DNA of 64,000 bases from Eutypella sp. D-1 (taxonomy: Eukaryota; Ascomycota; Sordariomycetes; Xylariales; Diatrypaceae): positions 2,170,001 through 2,234,000 of the forward strand of contig JAJTTP010000007.1 in the NCBI GenBank assembly GCA_023313575.1, read 5' to 3'. Numbering within the stretch: position 1 is the first letter of the stretch; each line of letters opens with the position of its first letter. The notes under the pieces were generated by a model. It did not search any database, was not told the origin of the DNA, and saw only the letters and a list, made by a program, of their open reading frames with translations. Position numbers and translations under genes: made by a program. This document shows, piece by piece, positions 23,701 to 35,795 of the stretch.

Positions 23701-25304
23701 GATTGCAGTAGTAGGCTAGATGGATGGATATTCACATAAAGAGCAAGGCTAATGGCACACCGTCAGAAAGAGCAGTAGCAGTAACAATAGTAGCAGCGGA
23801 GATGTGTCTACTCTTAGAAGAAGCGAAGCAATGATGCCTGAGTATCTACGGCAATGAGTCCACTGGATTGCTAGAGAACCCGATACACACACACACGACA
23901 CAGCGAAGTGGGAGAGAAATACCACGAGTCCAGCAGCAATGTAAGCTATATTTAAACAAACAAGGAGGAACCCTTTACCCTTTACCTAAGCGCAGCTACC
24001 TAAAGTAAAAATCTGACAACAACACGGGAAACGCCCCGATTCCGGTTTCCCCATTCCCTTTTGCCCCTTATGCCTGACCGACCCTATGCCTATATGCCTG
24101 TGCGCCATGCCAATCAATGCCTGCCTGCCTGCCCTGCCCTGCCCTGTCCGATTTGTTCCCGTTTCCGTCCGCCGGGTTTCCCGTTTACCTCTATAATTAC
24201 CGACCCAATGTCTATGGTCAAAAGCCGTGGTTATAGGAGTTATAGTGATGGTGGTGGTGGTGGATGTGACAGTGTGTCGGAGTATTAGTGTAAGAGGGCG
24301 AGGACCGGAAGAGAGGGGGGGGGAGAAAAAGAAAAAGACCCATGCCAGGGAAAACAAAAAAGGAAAAGAAGGAAATGGGGTATCTCAACAACAAAAATGT
24401 ATACTACAAAACAAGCAATGATCTCATCTCGCCCCTCTGCATATGCATCCGTGCATCCATCTTATTGAAACAACCTTGGAAGTCGCCCTGTCTGCCTCAT
24501 CCTCAGCCTGTCTATTGCGTTTGCTCTATCGCATAAGTGTTAGGTTGAGTCGAGTGGAAAAGGAGGCGAGGTGATGGGGAGGCAGAACAGGATGAAAATT
24601 GGATGGAATGAGAGGAAAAGATTCCCAAAACAAAAACAACATCAAAAATGATGCTCTTCCAATTCTCTCGCATTGCAACCCGGAAACTCCCTGACCATTA
24701 CCGCCCTCTGGCTGCTCCTCTCGTCCCTTGAACGTATAGTACAATATAGGAACGTGTTACAAGAAAGAAAGGCGAAAAGCCTTCATTGAACCAGGCTTTG
24801 CTTCATGCCAAAAAGACAACCGAGGCACCATTCCGTATGCTGTTGTTTCAAGAGGAGATGCTGATGACAAGAAAAAGGAAAGATGAAAAAACAGACAAGA
24901 AAGAAAATGGAAATGGAAAGAAAACGTTAATCCACAGAGGGAAAGAAGCACCCAGAACGCCGTTCCAATTTCTCTGCTTTGTATTGTAGGATATGATGCA
25001 GTTATACTTGGATTATGGAGCGTGCTTATGCAGGTAGGTAGGTAGGTCGGAAATATGAGAGCGTTAACGTGGTGGTAGTAAACGCAACAACCGTATGCGT
25101 AGGCGATTCAACTCGATCAGTCGCCCAGGTCGATAAGATCCTCCTCCTTTTCGTAATTATTCTTATGTATAATATCGGCAATCGTTGCAGGTTTTATCTG
25201 CTGTTGTCGGTCGGTCGTCATCTTCGTATCGTCGTAGTGACTGTTTCATAGAGAAGGAGAAAGGAACACATAATTCGTCAACTCATCGCGTTCCTTAATG
25301 AGGC
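11785..25304. other. 13.5 kb without a supportable gene
   Basis: This lies between the lst7 start and the PTP stop. All frames break frequently; the longest isolated frame is minus strand 22366-22956 (196 codons), which has no family motif. There are many short tandem and low-complexity tracts: (GATGC)n at 20129-20166, CATGC-like repeats near 20465-20515, TCTCA-like repeats near 20632-20690, CTGCC repeats near 24120-24148, a TG-rich block near 21065-21117, (CGG)-like near 16024-16048, and many TACCTAGGTA-type motifs. I see no reverse transcriptase, transposase, rRNA or intact tRNA. The left end is the lst7 promoter and the right end the PTP 3' UTR. Confidence 0.55.
20129..20166. repeat. (GATGC)n pentanucleotide microsatellite
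   Basis: About seven perfect GATGC units are followed by a degenerate GATAC unit. It is in non-coding sequence immediately after a GGC/GGT-rich tract. Confidence 0.9.
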
Positions 25305-27328
25305 TTAATCCTCGACAAAGGGATCATTAGGGTCAACCTCCAACCTCTTAGCGGCCGGCTCGTCGGCTCCAGTGCCATTACCGTTGCCATTGCCATTCCC
25401 GTTGCCGTTACTATTGCCGTGGCCATTGTTCCTCTGGTTGGGACCATTGGTCGCGATCGGGGTAGCAGAGACGCCATATTTGTCCATCCACAGCTTGCGC
25501 AGAACGGCGTAGATGAAAAGGTACTGGCTCTCGGCCTGGACCATGTGGCGGCGTTGCTCACGGAGCTTGTTGACAGTGTCGTAGATGAGGTCCGGACCCA
25601 CTGAGCCGACTCCTCCATTTGGCCCTAACGACTGGACGACACCATGATCCCGGTCGTAATTCTCGAGATCGCCCGACGCCAACTCCTGCAGCAGGTGCTC
25701 GAGCGCAATGAATGTGCCGCTGCGGCCCACGCCGGCGGAGCAGTGGATGATACGCGGGTTGTCCTGACCGGCATTTTTCTCGCGTGACAGGCTCATGAGC
25801 TGAAAGAAGCTGTCCATGTCACTTACGTCTGGCACGCCGAAGTCCGGCCATCGCTTGTACAGGAGGTGCCAGACGGTCATGGTTCTCCTCTCCTTGATTT
25901 TCACATTCCTCTTTCTCTTCGCCTCTCCGTTACTCTTTTTCGCTTCTTGCTGATCGGTCTCAGTTTCCACCTCGGCATCGATCTCGATATCCGGAACCGT
26001 GTCCCCGTTCTGCACCTGGTCCTGACTCGGACTCTGGCCCTCTGTGTCATTTCCCATCGCATGCGTCTTCAGATCGTCCTCGTCGCTGCGGTCCTCAATC
26101 GTTATGTCGATTTCGAGACGACGGGCCTCAATAGCGCCGCCGGCGCTCTCCTCGATACCAGCGCAGCGGACAATAGCGCGGAAGCCATCACCGAAGTCGT
26201 CGTTCTCATTAACCTGAATAGGCGGGTCATCAGGTGACTGGGGAAAGTATGGGTAGCACTTTTCGAAGCTGCCCTCATGGGTCTCTGTCAACATCACAAT
26301 AACAGCAGGGCTGCGCAGCTGCTCGGCCACCATCCGCCAAACGTGGCTCGTTGAGTTAAACTTCGGGCCCTGCATGGCGATGTATCGGAGAGGCAGCCGA
26401 CTCTCAGAGTCTCCCAGAGAAGACTTTAGCACAATGGGTGACGCATTGATATAGTCTTGCTGGCCCTGGGGAACCTGCAGTTTCACGCGGTTATTCGCCC
26501 ATGGCTGGACGTTAGCGTACCGGTCCAACCACTTTGACTCGGGCGGCAGGTTCTTAGCGAAGCGGAAGCGCGGCGAGGGGTTCTGGGTCGCCTGCAAAAG
26601 ACGGTTACGCTCGCGCCAGACGAGATCGTGGAACTTGTTCATCATCTCTGTAAAAGCCAAAGCCAAAAAGAGTCAGTGGGGAAGAACAGATACCAATGAT
26701 ATGTGTCAAGAATTGGCTCGGAAATCAGAAACATACCTGTGTCTGATAGAGTTAAGAAAGCTGGTATTTTTGGTTTGTCCACAACCATCTCGTCTTCTTT
26801 AGCAGGTTGCTGCTCCTGTGACTGCTGTTGAGATTGCTGGTGGGTTCTCAATGGGCTTGTCATCTCGTGCTCTACAGTACCGGAACCGTCTTGGTTTACA
26901 ACAGCAGGAGCGGTCGGAATGTTAAGAGTGGGAGGAGGGGCAGGAGACCGGGCTCGTTTATTAGAAGAGCGGAAGTGAAAGTTACGAAAGGGGGATTTTG
27001 GGGGCTGTAAAACACCCCGAAAGCCTTGGGCGCCGTTGGGACTGTGGCCACCACTGAGGGTACTCATAGTGCTGTGGCTCGAGCTGGGAGGCGGCGTCGT
27101 AGTAGAAACGGACAGAGCAGGAGGTGATTCGTGCTGAGACTGCTGGTTGTTGGGAGGAGCGGGAACTTCTGGAACTGCTGGGACTGCAGCTGCAGCTGCA
27201 GCAGTGGAGTTTGAGTTTGTGCCGTTGCTCTCTGGTGAAGGCTGATCAGAAGACGCTGGGGAGAGCGCTGCGGCAGCTGCCGTTGCAGCCTTCTTAGAGC
27301 GCCGGAAGCGTGAGGATATTTGATCCAT
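25305..27328 (-). CDS. Protein tyrosine phosphatase (classical, Ptp/Pyp type)
   Basis: Classical phosphotyrosine phosphatase, of the kind that in fungi dephosphorylates MAP kinases. Exon 1 is 27328-26737 and exon 2 is 26647-25305. The 89-nt intron (GTATGT..TTTACAG, branch CTGAC) joins LSDT|EMMNK in frame, giving 644 residues. Seen: Ala/Ser/Pro-rich N-terminal 190 residues, substrate-recognition loop (DRYANVQPW, about 240), YINAS, AMQGPK, WPD loop WPDFGVP (about 464-470) with the general acid Asp, P-loop HCSAGVGRSGT (about 499-509, catalytic Cys500 and Arg506), and Q-loop region QAESQYLFIY. An acidic insert of about 65 residues lies before the WPD loop, and an Asn-Gly repeat near the C-terminus is encoded by a (GCCATT)-type tract. 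An in-frame ATG at 27337 adds three residues; a far upstream ATG at 27526 is possible but gives a less plausible N-terminus. Confidence 0.93.
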
Positions 27329-27337
27329 TTTGTTCAT

Positions 27338-30300
27338 TGCTGCCCCAGCACGCGGGAAGACAGAGGCAGAAGCCGAGGCTGAGGCAGATACAGGCCAGGC
27401 CGGGCGTAAAAGGATCGCCGTAGTAGTTATCTTTTTGGGGGTGATGGCGTTGATGGTAGTAGTAAGAGTGGTGATTGTGATTTGTGAGTTAAGGGACCCA
27501 GGGCTGTGGTGGTGGCACACTCGCAAGTTACTTCAGTGAGTAGTAAGTACAGAATGGGTTTCAAGATAAAAGAGATTGTAATAATGCTGAGAGGGCGTGA
27601 TGGGAGTAGAGCGGCACAAAAAAGGGTTTATAGAAAAGGCAAAAAAAGTAAGTGAGTGAGTGATATGAAGAGAATGTGTGTGGCTGAGTGTCTGCGTCTT
27701 GTGTGTATGTGTGTATGTCTGTGTGTGTTTGTGTGTGTGTATATGGATTTTTCCGTGGTGGCTGATTCTGAGATTCTGAGTCTATCCACCCAGATGTATC
27801 ACCACCGGTCGGCCTATCTTGTTTTCTTCTTCTATCAATGTCTGACAGATACAAATAGGAGTGGTAATATGTTGTGATTAAGTATTGTGATCAAAGTTCA
27901 GAGTTATCGGGCAACGGTTTGGGCAACAGTTCGGGCAACGGTTGATAACCTCTTCTCTCTAGTAAAGGATCATCGACGGGTAGGTTGTAACAGGGATGAA
28001 GGAGGTTTGTGCATTGGGAAAGCTTCCATCGACTTTAGCACTTTCCAAAGGTTAAAGTCGCGGGTACAGGTATGGGTACAGGTATGGGTATGGGTATGGG
28101 GGTACACGGCAATCTGGTATGGTAAACTCCGAGGGTGATGTAATGTGCACTGAATGTGCAGGTACTACGTAGATTTGGGCAGAGTAGAGTTCGGGCGCTA
28201 AACCAAGCTGGGATAGAATTGGCTCACTGGCGCGCCTAACTTAGGTGTACCAGTAGGTTAGGTATGTATTACAAGAGACCTCGGGATATTGAGATGCCTA
28301 CATACAGACCTTGTCGGGAGATTATAGAGATACGGGCAGATATATAGGGATCATCTGGTTGATATTTGTCTTGTCCTTTCTCAACGTTTGTCTGACTATC
28401 GGTAGAAGCTTTTTATTTGGACTTTGGAGAAAAGATGCGAAAGATCCGGACGAAGAAAGGGGGTGAAAATGGTATGTATGCAACCCCTATTTTTGGTTGG
28501 AAGGTGTTATACAATTCATGCTCTCATGAAGGTGATAATGATCAGGATGGTAGGTGATGGTGATAAACATGGTGTCTGATTTGTGATAGACCGAGTCAGA
28601 TATTTTAGGAGACTGAACAACTCAGTGAATTGATTGTGCACGGTGTATAACGTTAGAAGAAAACCTCATGAAAATCCCACAATCCCCATTCTATTTCTGG
28701 CTTTGTAACAAATGCGATATACATCACTTCATTTTCCATGTGCTTTTTAAGCCCACCTGGGCAAAGTCTTTTTTACCCAATACCTGGGTCCGACAGATCA
28801 TAATCGCGTGCGCCGCCTACTATATATTCCCAGGGGATCCTGGTAACCTACCCAACCAAGGCAAGGCAAGACAGGTTAGTGAATGCAATAGATTCCGATT
28901 AAAGTAGGCCCGCTGTCGCGTCGCTCCCTCCCTCGCTCCTCCCCGCTGCCTCCTTTTTGTCGCGTGCCTGCCTTCTTTGAACCCCCCACCCCACCCCTTG
29001 TTTAAGGGTTATGTATGATAATGGATCTTAATAGTACCTCTACCTGGCTATATGTACGGTAGGAGGAGTAAATATATGGGTTCCGAGGTTCCATGCCCCT
29101 CCCGATGCCTCATGCTAATTTCCGGGTCAGGAGGAAACACTGTATGATTCGACCAAGGAAGTTATAGCTGCATGTAGAGACTGCTTAGGTAGGCATTGAA
29201 GATGGATCTGAGTATTGGCCAGTTATAACTACCTAGGCACTACCTATGGTGCCACAGAATACCAAAGAGCCCAAGATATTGAACCAACCACTACGTAGTT
29301 GCGACTTAGGACATGCGACACGCGACAACGGTCTCATCTGATTTGTCCTGTTACACACCTGACCGAGGTTTCACAACAACTTCACATGTGATAGTCGCTA
29401 CGTAAGCCCATTACTAGATATCCCAGGTAGTCGGGCGAGGAATGGGAAAACCTGACCAACAAACCCATTATTATTTGTCTAGGTTTATCACCCTAATCAC
29501 CCTATTAGTACTACATTCAAAGTGATAGCAAGGATAGCAAATTTCAGCAAGGTATCATCCATGGATGTGCACAACTAGATCAATGTCGCTAATATATATG
29601 TCTGCAAATCTTCGAAATATTCCATCCGCCCTAGAAACTATCCCTCCCCACCCTTAAACTAGGATACAGATAGATACGAATCCCCTCAGGCGCTTAAGTG
29701 GACCAGACCTATCCCTGGTGACAAGGACTTAGCGCAATATCGGATCCCTGAAGCCACGAGGGATTTACATACAGCAGGAGGGGGGATAACCATGGACAAC
29801 CTGGAAGCTCGCCACGTGCCCGAGTCCCCTGAGGTATGCGCTCGTACCTATGCGATGCGTTACAAGCCGAAGCAACAGACGATCGGAAGATTTGGAATTC
29901 ATGCCTCCGGGGGTTGTTGGGGGGGAATGCATATATTTCTAGAATTACTAGCAAAACGTCGATATACAGTTAGTATAGATATAGACACACACTAGCACGG
30001 GCTATTCTGCCTGTCTGCCATTCCGAGCGATCAGAGAGGCGTTTGGTTGGTTGGTCCCTCGAGACGCCAAGGGCACAGCAGCGTAAGCAGCAAAAAAAGG
30101 AAACGTTAACCTGGGCTGGTTCCCAGCGTTCAGCTGATCGGTGCGGTGCGGATACCCGCTGCGTGATGCATACCTACTTCGTACAAAAGAGAGGGAGCCA
30201 GCAGCTCAGCTGAGCCGCGGGGGAGGCTGATACATGCCTACATAGCCCTCCAGACAAAGACAAGCACGCGGGCTGGGCCGGGGGCTGTCCCATGTTTGCT

Positions 30301-31551
30301 TGCTTGCTTACTCGCATTACTAACCTACCTACTCTTTAGGGATGACGTCTCCCTGCAGCACGGGGCCGCGCTTCAGCCCTCAGCCGACACACATCATACA
30401 CCACACACACCACACACATCGAACCCATACACATACATGACGGGCGCGCTAGGGGCGCATGTTTATGCATGACGGGCGGACTTACGTACTGGGTGTCGGT
30501 ATTGAATGCGTTTCGAGAAGTCAAGGACAAGAAAAGAACCCCCCGGGCTCCTCCGATGCGAACAAGACTTTTTTTTAAGTGGGATGAATGGCCAGGACAA
30601 CGGCAGCGGCAGCAGCCGCAATGCAATGCCTTGCGACGGGATCGTGCACTGGCAGATCTGTCATCGTTCTCTTTTTTGGCGCAAGCTACGTGTAGTTGTA
30701 GGACCTTGCGCAACTTTATTTTGTCCCTGTGCTTTTATTTGAGATCTCGTGCCCCTATAAGAGTTACGGCCTCTGGTCAGTATGTAGACCCTCTTCGGTC
30801 GCAACCAACTAGTCTAACGTCTCGTCCCTCGCTCTCCAGATAGATCGGATGAGTAGACCGATGGGTAGCTTGCTCCGCCAGGCCGATCAGCTAGCCAGAC
30901 CAGACGTTGAATTCCGCGAAGCCGCTTGTGTCCTAGGCGGTTTCGCGGTTGTTTGAACGAACCCGCCCTGGCGGTTCTGAGTAGCTAAAAATGGCTGGAT
31001 GTCTTCGAGTTTCATCCGGTGTCTGTGTCCTTGGCACATTGAACGCTAAGGTCTCAGGCGACTCTTTCTCTATGACTATCAAGGTGGCTGTGGGCACATA
31101 GATGCAAGGGTATACTTGGTTGACATGGCGTCCACTATGAATCTAGCTATATCCTGGGGTATAAAATGTAGCGAACACATAGGTGTCTAGATATTAATCG
31201 TTGCTGCTAATTGCTTGTAGACTGGAAGTGATAGATGTACGGATTGTCCTCAGGGCTAGGTAGACGGTGTTAGCTCCGAAAGATGCACTAAAATGCCTAA
31301 GTGAATAATATCGCTCAAAGCAATATAAGCTTCAGCTGACATCATCGAATTCCACCCGCGTTCCCCCCGAACGCGATTGCAGTGAGACTTAGACGAGCTC
31401 CTGCTAAATGCATCATAATGATAAAGAAGCGAAATCTGCAACGCAGAAAAAAAGAAATGAATACCGGGGTTATACGGTAAGCGAATGGCATAGGAACTAA
31501 CTCACTGGGTGGTGCCTTACAAACCGTGCTTGCCACGGAGCTGGGGACGCG
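27338..31551. other. Intergenic region, 4.2 kb, divergent PTP/cdc9 promoters
   Basis: No supportable gene. There are TG-rich repeats at about 27699-27744 in the PTP upstream region, GGGTATGGGTA-type repeats near 28067-28100, a CA-rich tract near 30390-30420, and repeated TACCTAGGTA-like motifs. Near the right end are two ACGCGA hexamers (31371-31376 and 31547-31552, the latter overlapping the cdc9 start codon) that resemble but do not match the MCB core. Confidence 0.5.
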
Positions 31552-34543
31552 ATGCCGAGCCCCGCAAAAAAGCGGAAGCTGAATGACGGCCCCAAGTCCT
31601 CTGCGTCGGGCTCGCTACCCTCGAGGGGACTGGAGTATTTCTTTGCGAAGCAGAGGCAAAGCGGTGCTTCTGCTGCTGCTGCTGCGGGTGCGAATGCGCA
31701 GTCGGAAATCGGGGACGGCGGCGATGGCGCTATCGTTCGCGAACCGCTCCCAGACCAGGAGCTGACCGATGAAGAGCTGGCCCGGAAACTCCAGGCCGAG
31801 TGGGACCGGGAGGACGCGGAGGCTCGGCAAAGCCATACGGCTTCGGGCACGCCACCAACATTGGCGAAGTCGCCGACTCCCTTTGTCGAAGACAGGCATG
31901 ATGTCGGGACAAGAAGCCCGCAGAAAACCAACCCTACGGAAACGAATGCGAAGGGGAAGGGGACATTATCCTTGCAGTCGGCGGCAGCATCGACGGACAC
32001 ACTCACGGAGTCCATCCCGTTAGACGAGAGTCCGCTCACCTTTGACCCGGCTAAGTACTTGCCGCAGCTGAAGCAGCACTGGGTAGATGAGGGTGGCAGC
32101 GCGACGTATGCATTGTTGACTCGCTGCTTTGTGCTGGTGAGTGGCACGACGAGCCGCATCAAAATCGTAGACACGATGGTGAATTGCCTCCGGATACTCA
32201 TCGAGGGAGACCCGGACAGCTTACTACCTGCTGTAAGTAAAACCTAAACCTGCTAAATGCGCCACCTACGAGTTTCTAGGTAACTGAGATACGTACAAGG
32301 TATGGCTATCAACGAATGCCATCTCGCCCCCGTACATCTCCCTGGAGCTGGGGCTAGGCGGCTCGGCGATCTCGAAGGCGCTGCGGCAGGCATGCGGACT
32401 GGACGGGCGGGCGCTCAAGGCGCTGTACGACCGGCACGGGGACGCGGGGGACGTGGCATTCGAGGCGAAGAAGAAGCAGAGCCTGACGCTGCGGCGGCCG
32501 CAGCCGTTGACCGTCCGGGGCGTCTACCAGTCGCTGGTGCGGATCGCGGGCAGCCAGGGCCCCGGAAGCGCCGAGGCCAAGCAGCGCGTCGTCGACCGCC
32601 TGCTGCGCGACGCCCGCGGCCCCGAGGAGACCCGCTATATCGTCCGCACCCTCTGCCAGCACCTACGTATCGGCGCCGTCAAGACCACCGTGCTGATCGC
32701 CCTGTCGCGCGCCTTCCTACTATCGCGTCCGCCCTCCGCCGGCGCCGCATTCGAGGCCCCTAGGCCCGCTGCTGAAATCCGGGCCCTGGGGACGGGGACG
32801 GGGACGAAGGATACGGGGAAGAACAAGAAGAACAAGGAGGAGCTCACGGAGGTTTGGGCGCGCGCCGAAGAGATCGTCAAGGCGTGCTTTGCGCGCCGCC
32901 CCAGCTACGACGACCTGGTCCCCGCGCTGCTCGAGGTCGGCGTCGGTCCGGAGCTGCTGCGCCGCTGCGCGCTGACCCCGCACGTGCCCCTGCGCCCCAT
33001 GCTCGGCAGCATCACCCGCGACCTGCCGGAGATGCTGGGGCGGCTGCGCGGCGACCGCCGCGCCTTCGCCTGCGAGTTTAAGTACGATGGCCAGCGCGCC
33101 CAGGTCCACTGCGATGACCAGGGCCGCGTCTCCGTCTTCTCCCGCCACCTCGAGCTCATGACGGACAAGTATCCAGACCTAGTGGCGTTGGTGCCGCAGA
33201 TCCGTCGCCGGGAGGAGGAGGGCGCAGCGGCGACGGGAGCGGGAGCGGGAACGGGCAGCTTCATACTAGAGGGCGAGGTGGTGGCGGTGGACCGGGCGAC
33301 GGGGGCGCTGCGCGACTTCCAGGCGCTGACGGGGCGCGCGCGCAAGGACGTGGCGCTCGGCGACGTCACCGTCGACGTCTGCCTCTTCGCCTTCGACCTC
33401 ATGTACCTCGACGGTATGCCGCTGCTCGACCGGTCCTTCCGCGAGCGCCGCGCCCTGCTCCGCGACCGCTTCGTCGAGGTCCCCCGCCGCTTCCAATGGG
33501 TCCGCAGCCTCGACGCTACCCCCCAAGATTCCGATGCTGTACTCGACTTCTTTCGGCAGGCCGTCGACGCCAAGTGCGAGGGCATCATGGTCAAGGTCCT
33601 CGATAACCCAACGGATGCAGCTGGCTCGGGGGCGAATGAAAGGGAAAGGGAAGGAGAAGGGGAGGGAGAAGGAGATAGGCGTGAACCCCCCGCGCAGAGC
33701 GAGGCGCTTAGGCTCCCGAGATCCAAGAGCAGGGCAAAACAAACCAAGGCCAAGCCGAAGATGGCGGGCGAAGCCAACGGTGATGGCGGGGAGGCGAGGG
33801 GCGAAGACGCTGCGGCGGCGCAGGCATCATCACGCAGGAAACCACTACTGGCAACGTACGAGCCGGACAAGCGGCTCGACTCCTGGCTCAAGGTTAAGAA
33901 GGACTATGACAGCGTGGCGTCGGACACACTAGACCTAGTGCCGGTAGCGGCGTGGCACGGACAGGGCCGCAAGGCCCGCTGGTGGTCCCCAGTGCTCCTC
34001 GCCGTCCGCGACGACGACACCGGCGCCCTCCAGGCCGTCTGCAAATGCATGTCCGGCTTCACGGACGCCTTCTACCGCGAGATGCGGGCATTCTACGACG
34101 ACGGGTCAAGCGAAGGCGAAGATGGCAAAGAATACCAGAACGATGATCACGAGGAAGACGAAGACGAAGACGAGGAAGGCGGGAAGAGGCGATACCGTAA
34201 CACGCGCGGCACGCGGCAGCCCGGGTACGTGGAGTACCGGGGCCCGGCGCCGGACGTGTGGTTCGAGCCGCGCGAGGTCTGGGAGGTGGCGTTCGCGGAC
34301 ATCACGCTGTCGCCGACGTACACGGCGGCGGCGGGACTCGCGCGCGGCGGCCGCGGCCTCAGCCTCCGCTTTCCCCGCTTCCTCCGCCGCCGCGACGACA
34401 AGGCCGCCCCCGACGACGCTAGCTCCGCTGCCTTCCTCGCGGATCTTTGGAGACGCCAGGAGGCGAGGGCTCCCTTGGCCGCTGCTCCTGCGGAGGAGGT
34501 GGAGGAGGAGGGGGACGAAGAAGAGGCGGTTTTAAGGAGTTGA
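31552..34543 (+). CDS. cdc9: ATP-dependent DNA ligase I (Cdc9)
   Basis: Seals nicks between Okazaki fragments and in excision repair. Exons are 31552-32232 and 32300-34543; the 67-nt intron (GTAAGT..CAAG) joins LLPA|VWLSTNA in frame, giving 974 residues. Seen: a PIP-box-like GLEYFF at residues 26-31 (Ser, not Gln, at the first position), the DNA-binding domain (TVRGVYQSLVRIAGSQG, KTTVLIALSRA), motif I EFKYDGQR with the AMP-accepting Lys at about 488, motif III ILEGEVVAVD, IIIa AFDLMYLDG, IV EGIMVK, V WLKVKKDY, and an OB-fold (KCMSGFTDAFY). Two family-atypical low-complexity insertions are present: about 75 residues between motifs IV and V (33610-33850) and an acidic run in the OB domain (34090-34190). 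The gene converges on the epimerase gene 193 bp downstream. Confidence 0.96.
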
Positions 34544-34735
34544 GGCGGTTTGGGATATTTTAAACAAGTTGTAGTATCATGACAGCATCGCATAGTTTGC
34601 CTTGTCTTTATTAATGAGATGTCCCTTCGCTACGTAAACCCGGTCTTTGCTCTTAATCGCCCCCCTCCCCCTAAACCACATGTTCTACAAGATAACTCTG
34701 TATCATATGTAAAACGTGTCCCCAAAAATTCGACT

Positions 34736-35767
34736 TTACGCCTTCCACGCCTTGTACACAGTCCTAGCCCCGTACTTCTGGCCCTTCTTAAGCAGGACCT
34801 GGGCCCTCCAGCGGTCCTCGTTGACGGCGTTTACGTAGCGGCTAGGCTCGACGCAGAAGGCGGAGCGGCGGCCGCGCGCGGGCGCGCCCTCGACGGCGGG
34901 CACATCGATGAATTTCCCCGTGTAGAACTGGAACGCGGGCTCCGTGCTCAGGACCTCGAGGTGGACGCCGTTGGCGGGGTGACTGGCGGCGACGAGGCGC
35001 GTCAGTGGGCGCGCGCGCGTGTCGAGCGGCACCTCCGCCGCGGATGCCGGGTCCACTACGAAGCAGTGGTCGATGTCGGGCTCGACGGCGCCTAGCGTGA
35101 AGGGCGTCGCGGCCGCGATCCCCGGGTACGGCGTCGGGTCTCCCGTCGGGATCGCGCCGTCATCCACCGGTAGGTGCTGTGTCGAGCATAGCTCTACGCG
35201 CGTGCCTTCGATGGTCGGGCCGCTGCCAAGGTTGAAGTACGAGTGGTTCGTCATGTTGACGACGGTCTCGTCGGCGCCGCCGACCAGCTCGGCTTCGTAC
35301 TCCATAACCAGCACGGTCTTCGTCGCGCCGTCTTCTTCGATCTTGCCCGCGGTATAAGTAACAGTGGCGAGGACTTCGCCGGGAAACCCCTCGTCGCCGT
35401 CTTCGCTGCGGAGGGCGAACTGGACGGTCTCGCCGCCGGAGGCGAAGGCTGGTAGGCCGGGGACCTGGTTTCGGACGCCGAGGGGCTTGGGGCCGTTCCA
35501 CACGCGCTTGCCCCAGCCGACGGCGCCGCCGTGCAGGGTGTTGGGCCCGTTGTTGGCGAGGAGCGGGTAGGCGACGCCGCCGTTGAGCGAGGCGATGCGC
35601 GCGCCTGAGATCCGGTTCGCTACCCGCCCGATCGTCTCCCCGAAGTACGGGCTGTTGTGCGCCACGTAGTCCTGCTGCGTCGGGAACCCCTGCACGATGT
35701 TCACCCCGCCCACTTTGAAGCTCTGGATGATTGCGCCCAGCGGCAGGAAGGCGATTTCGTCGGCCAT
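34736..35767 (-). CDS. Aldose 1-epimerase (galactose mutarotase)
   Basis: Interconverts alpha and beta anomers of hexoses, feeding the Leloir pathway; cytosolic, with no signal peptide. Single exon of 343 residues when the start is taken at ATG 35767. An in-frame ATG 22 codons upstream would add only a Lys-rich peptide encoded by an A-tract and is rejected. Seen: GETIGRVANRI (43-53), the family signature NNGPNTLHGG (72-81) with a conserved His, catalytic His175 in TNHSYFNLG, substrate Asp in EPDIDH (about 229-234), and the catalytic base Glu307 in FCVEPSRYVNAVN. The length is typical of the family. The 3' ends of this gene and cdc9 face each other. Confidence 0.93.
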   Translation of the reverse strand: MADEIAFLPLGAIIQSFKVGGVNIVQGFPTQQDYVAHNSPYFGETIGRVANRISGARIASLNGGVAYPLLANNGPNTLHGGAVGWGKRVWNGPKPLGVRNQVPGLPAFASGGETVQFALRSEDGDEGFPGEVLATVTYTAGKIEEDGATKTVLVMEYEAELVGGADETVVNMTNHSYFNLGSGPTIEGTRVELCSTQHLPVDDGAIPTGDPTPYPGIAAATPFTLGAVEPDIDHCFVVDPASAAEVPLDTRARPLTRLVAASHPANGVHLEVLSTEPAFQFYTGKFIDVPAVEGAPARGRRSAFCVEPSRYVNAVNEDRWRAQVLLKKGQKYGARTVYKAWKA

Positions 35768-35795
35768 GGTTTTTTTTTTTTTCCTTTTTTTTGGT
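35768..35795 (-). promoter_or_regulatory. A-rich 5' leader directly before the epimerase start
   Basis: Read on the minus strand, A8-GG-A13-CC precedes the ATG, with repeated ACCA units further upstream. The sequence is seen directly. A-rich leaders are known to favour initiation and Pab1 binding in yeast; that role here is inference. Confidence 0.5.

Noticed and set aside
27328..27526. Extension of the PTP to an upstream ATG at 27526
   Set aside because: Adds 66 Thr/Ala-rich residues from repeat-like DNA; the start at 27328 or 27337 gives a more plausible N-terminus.
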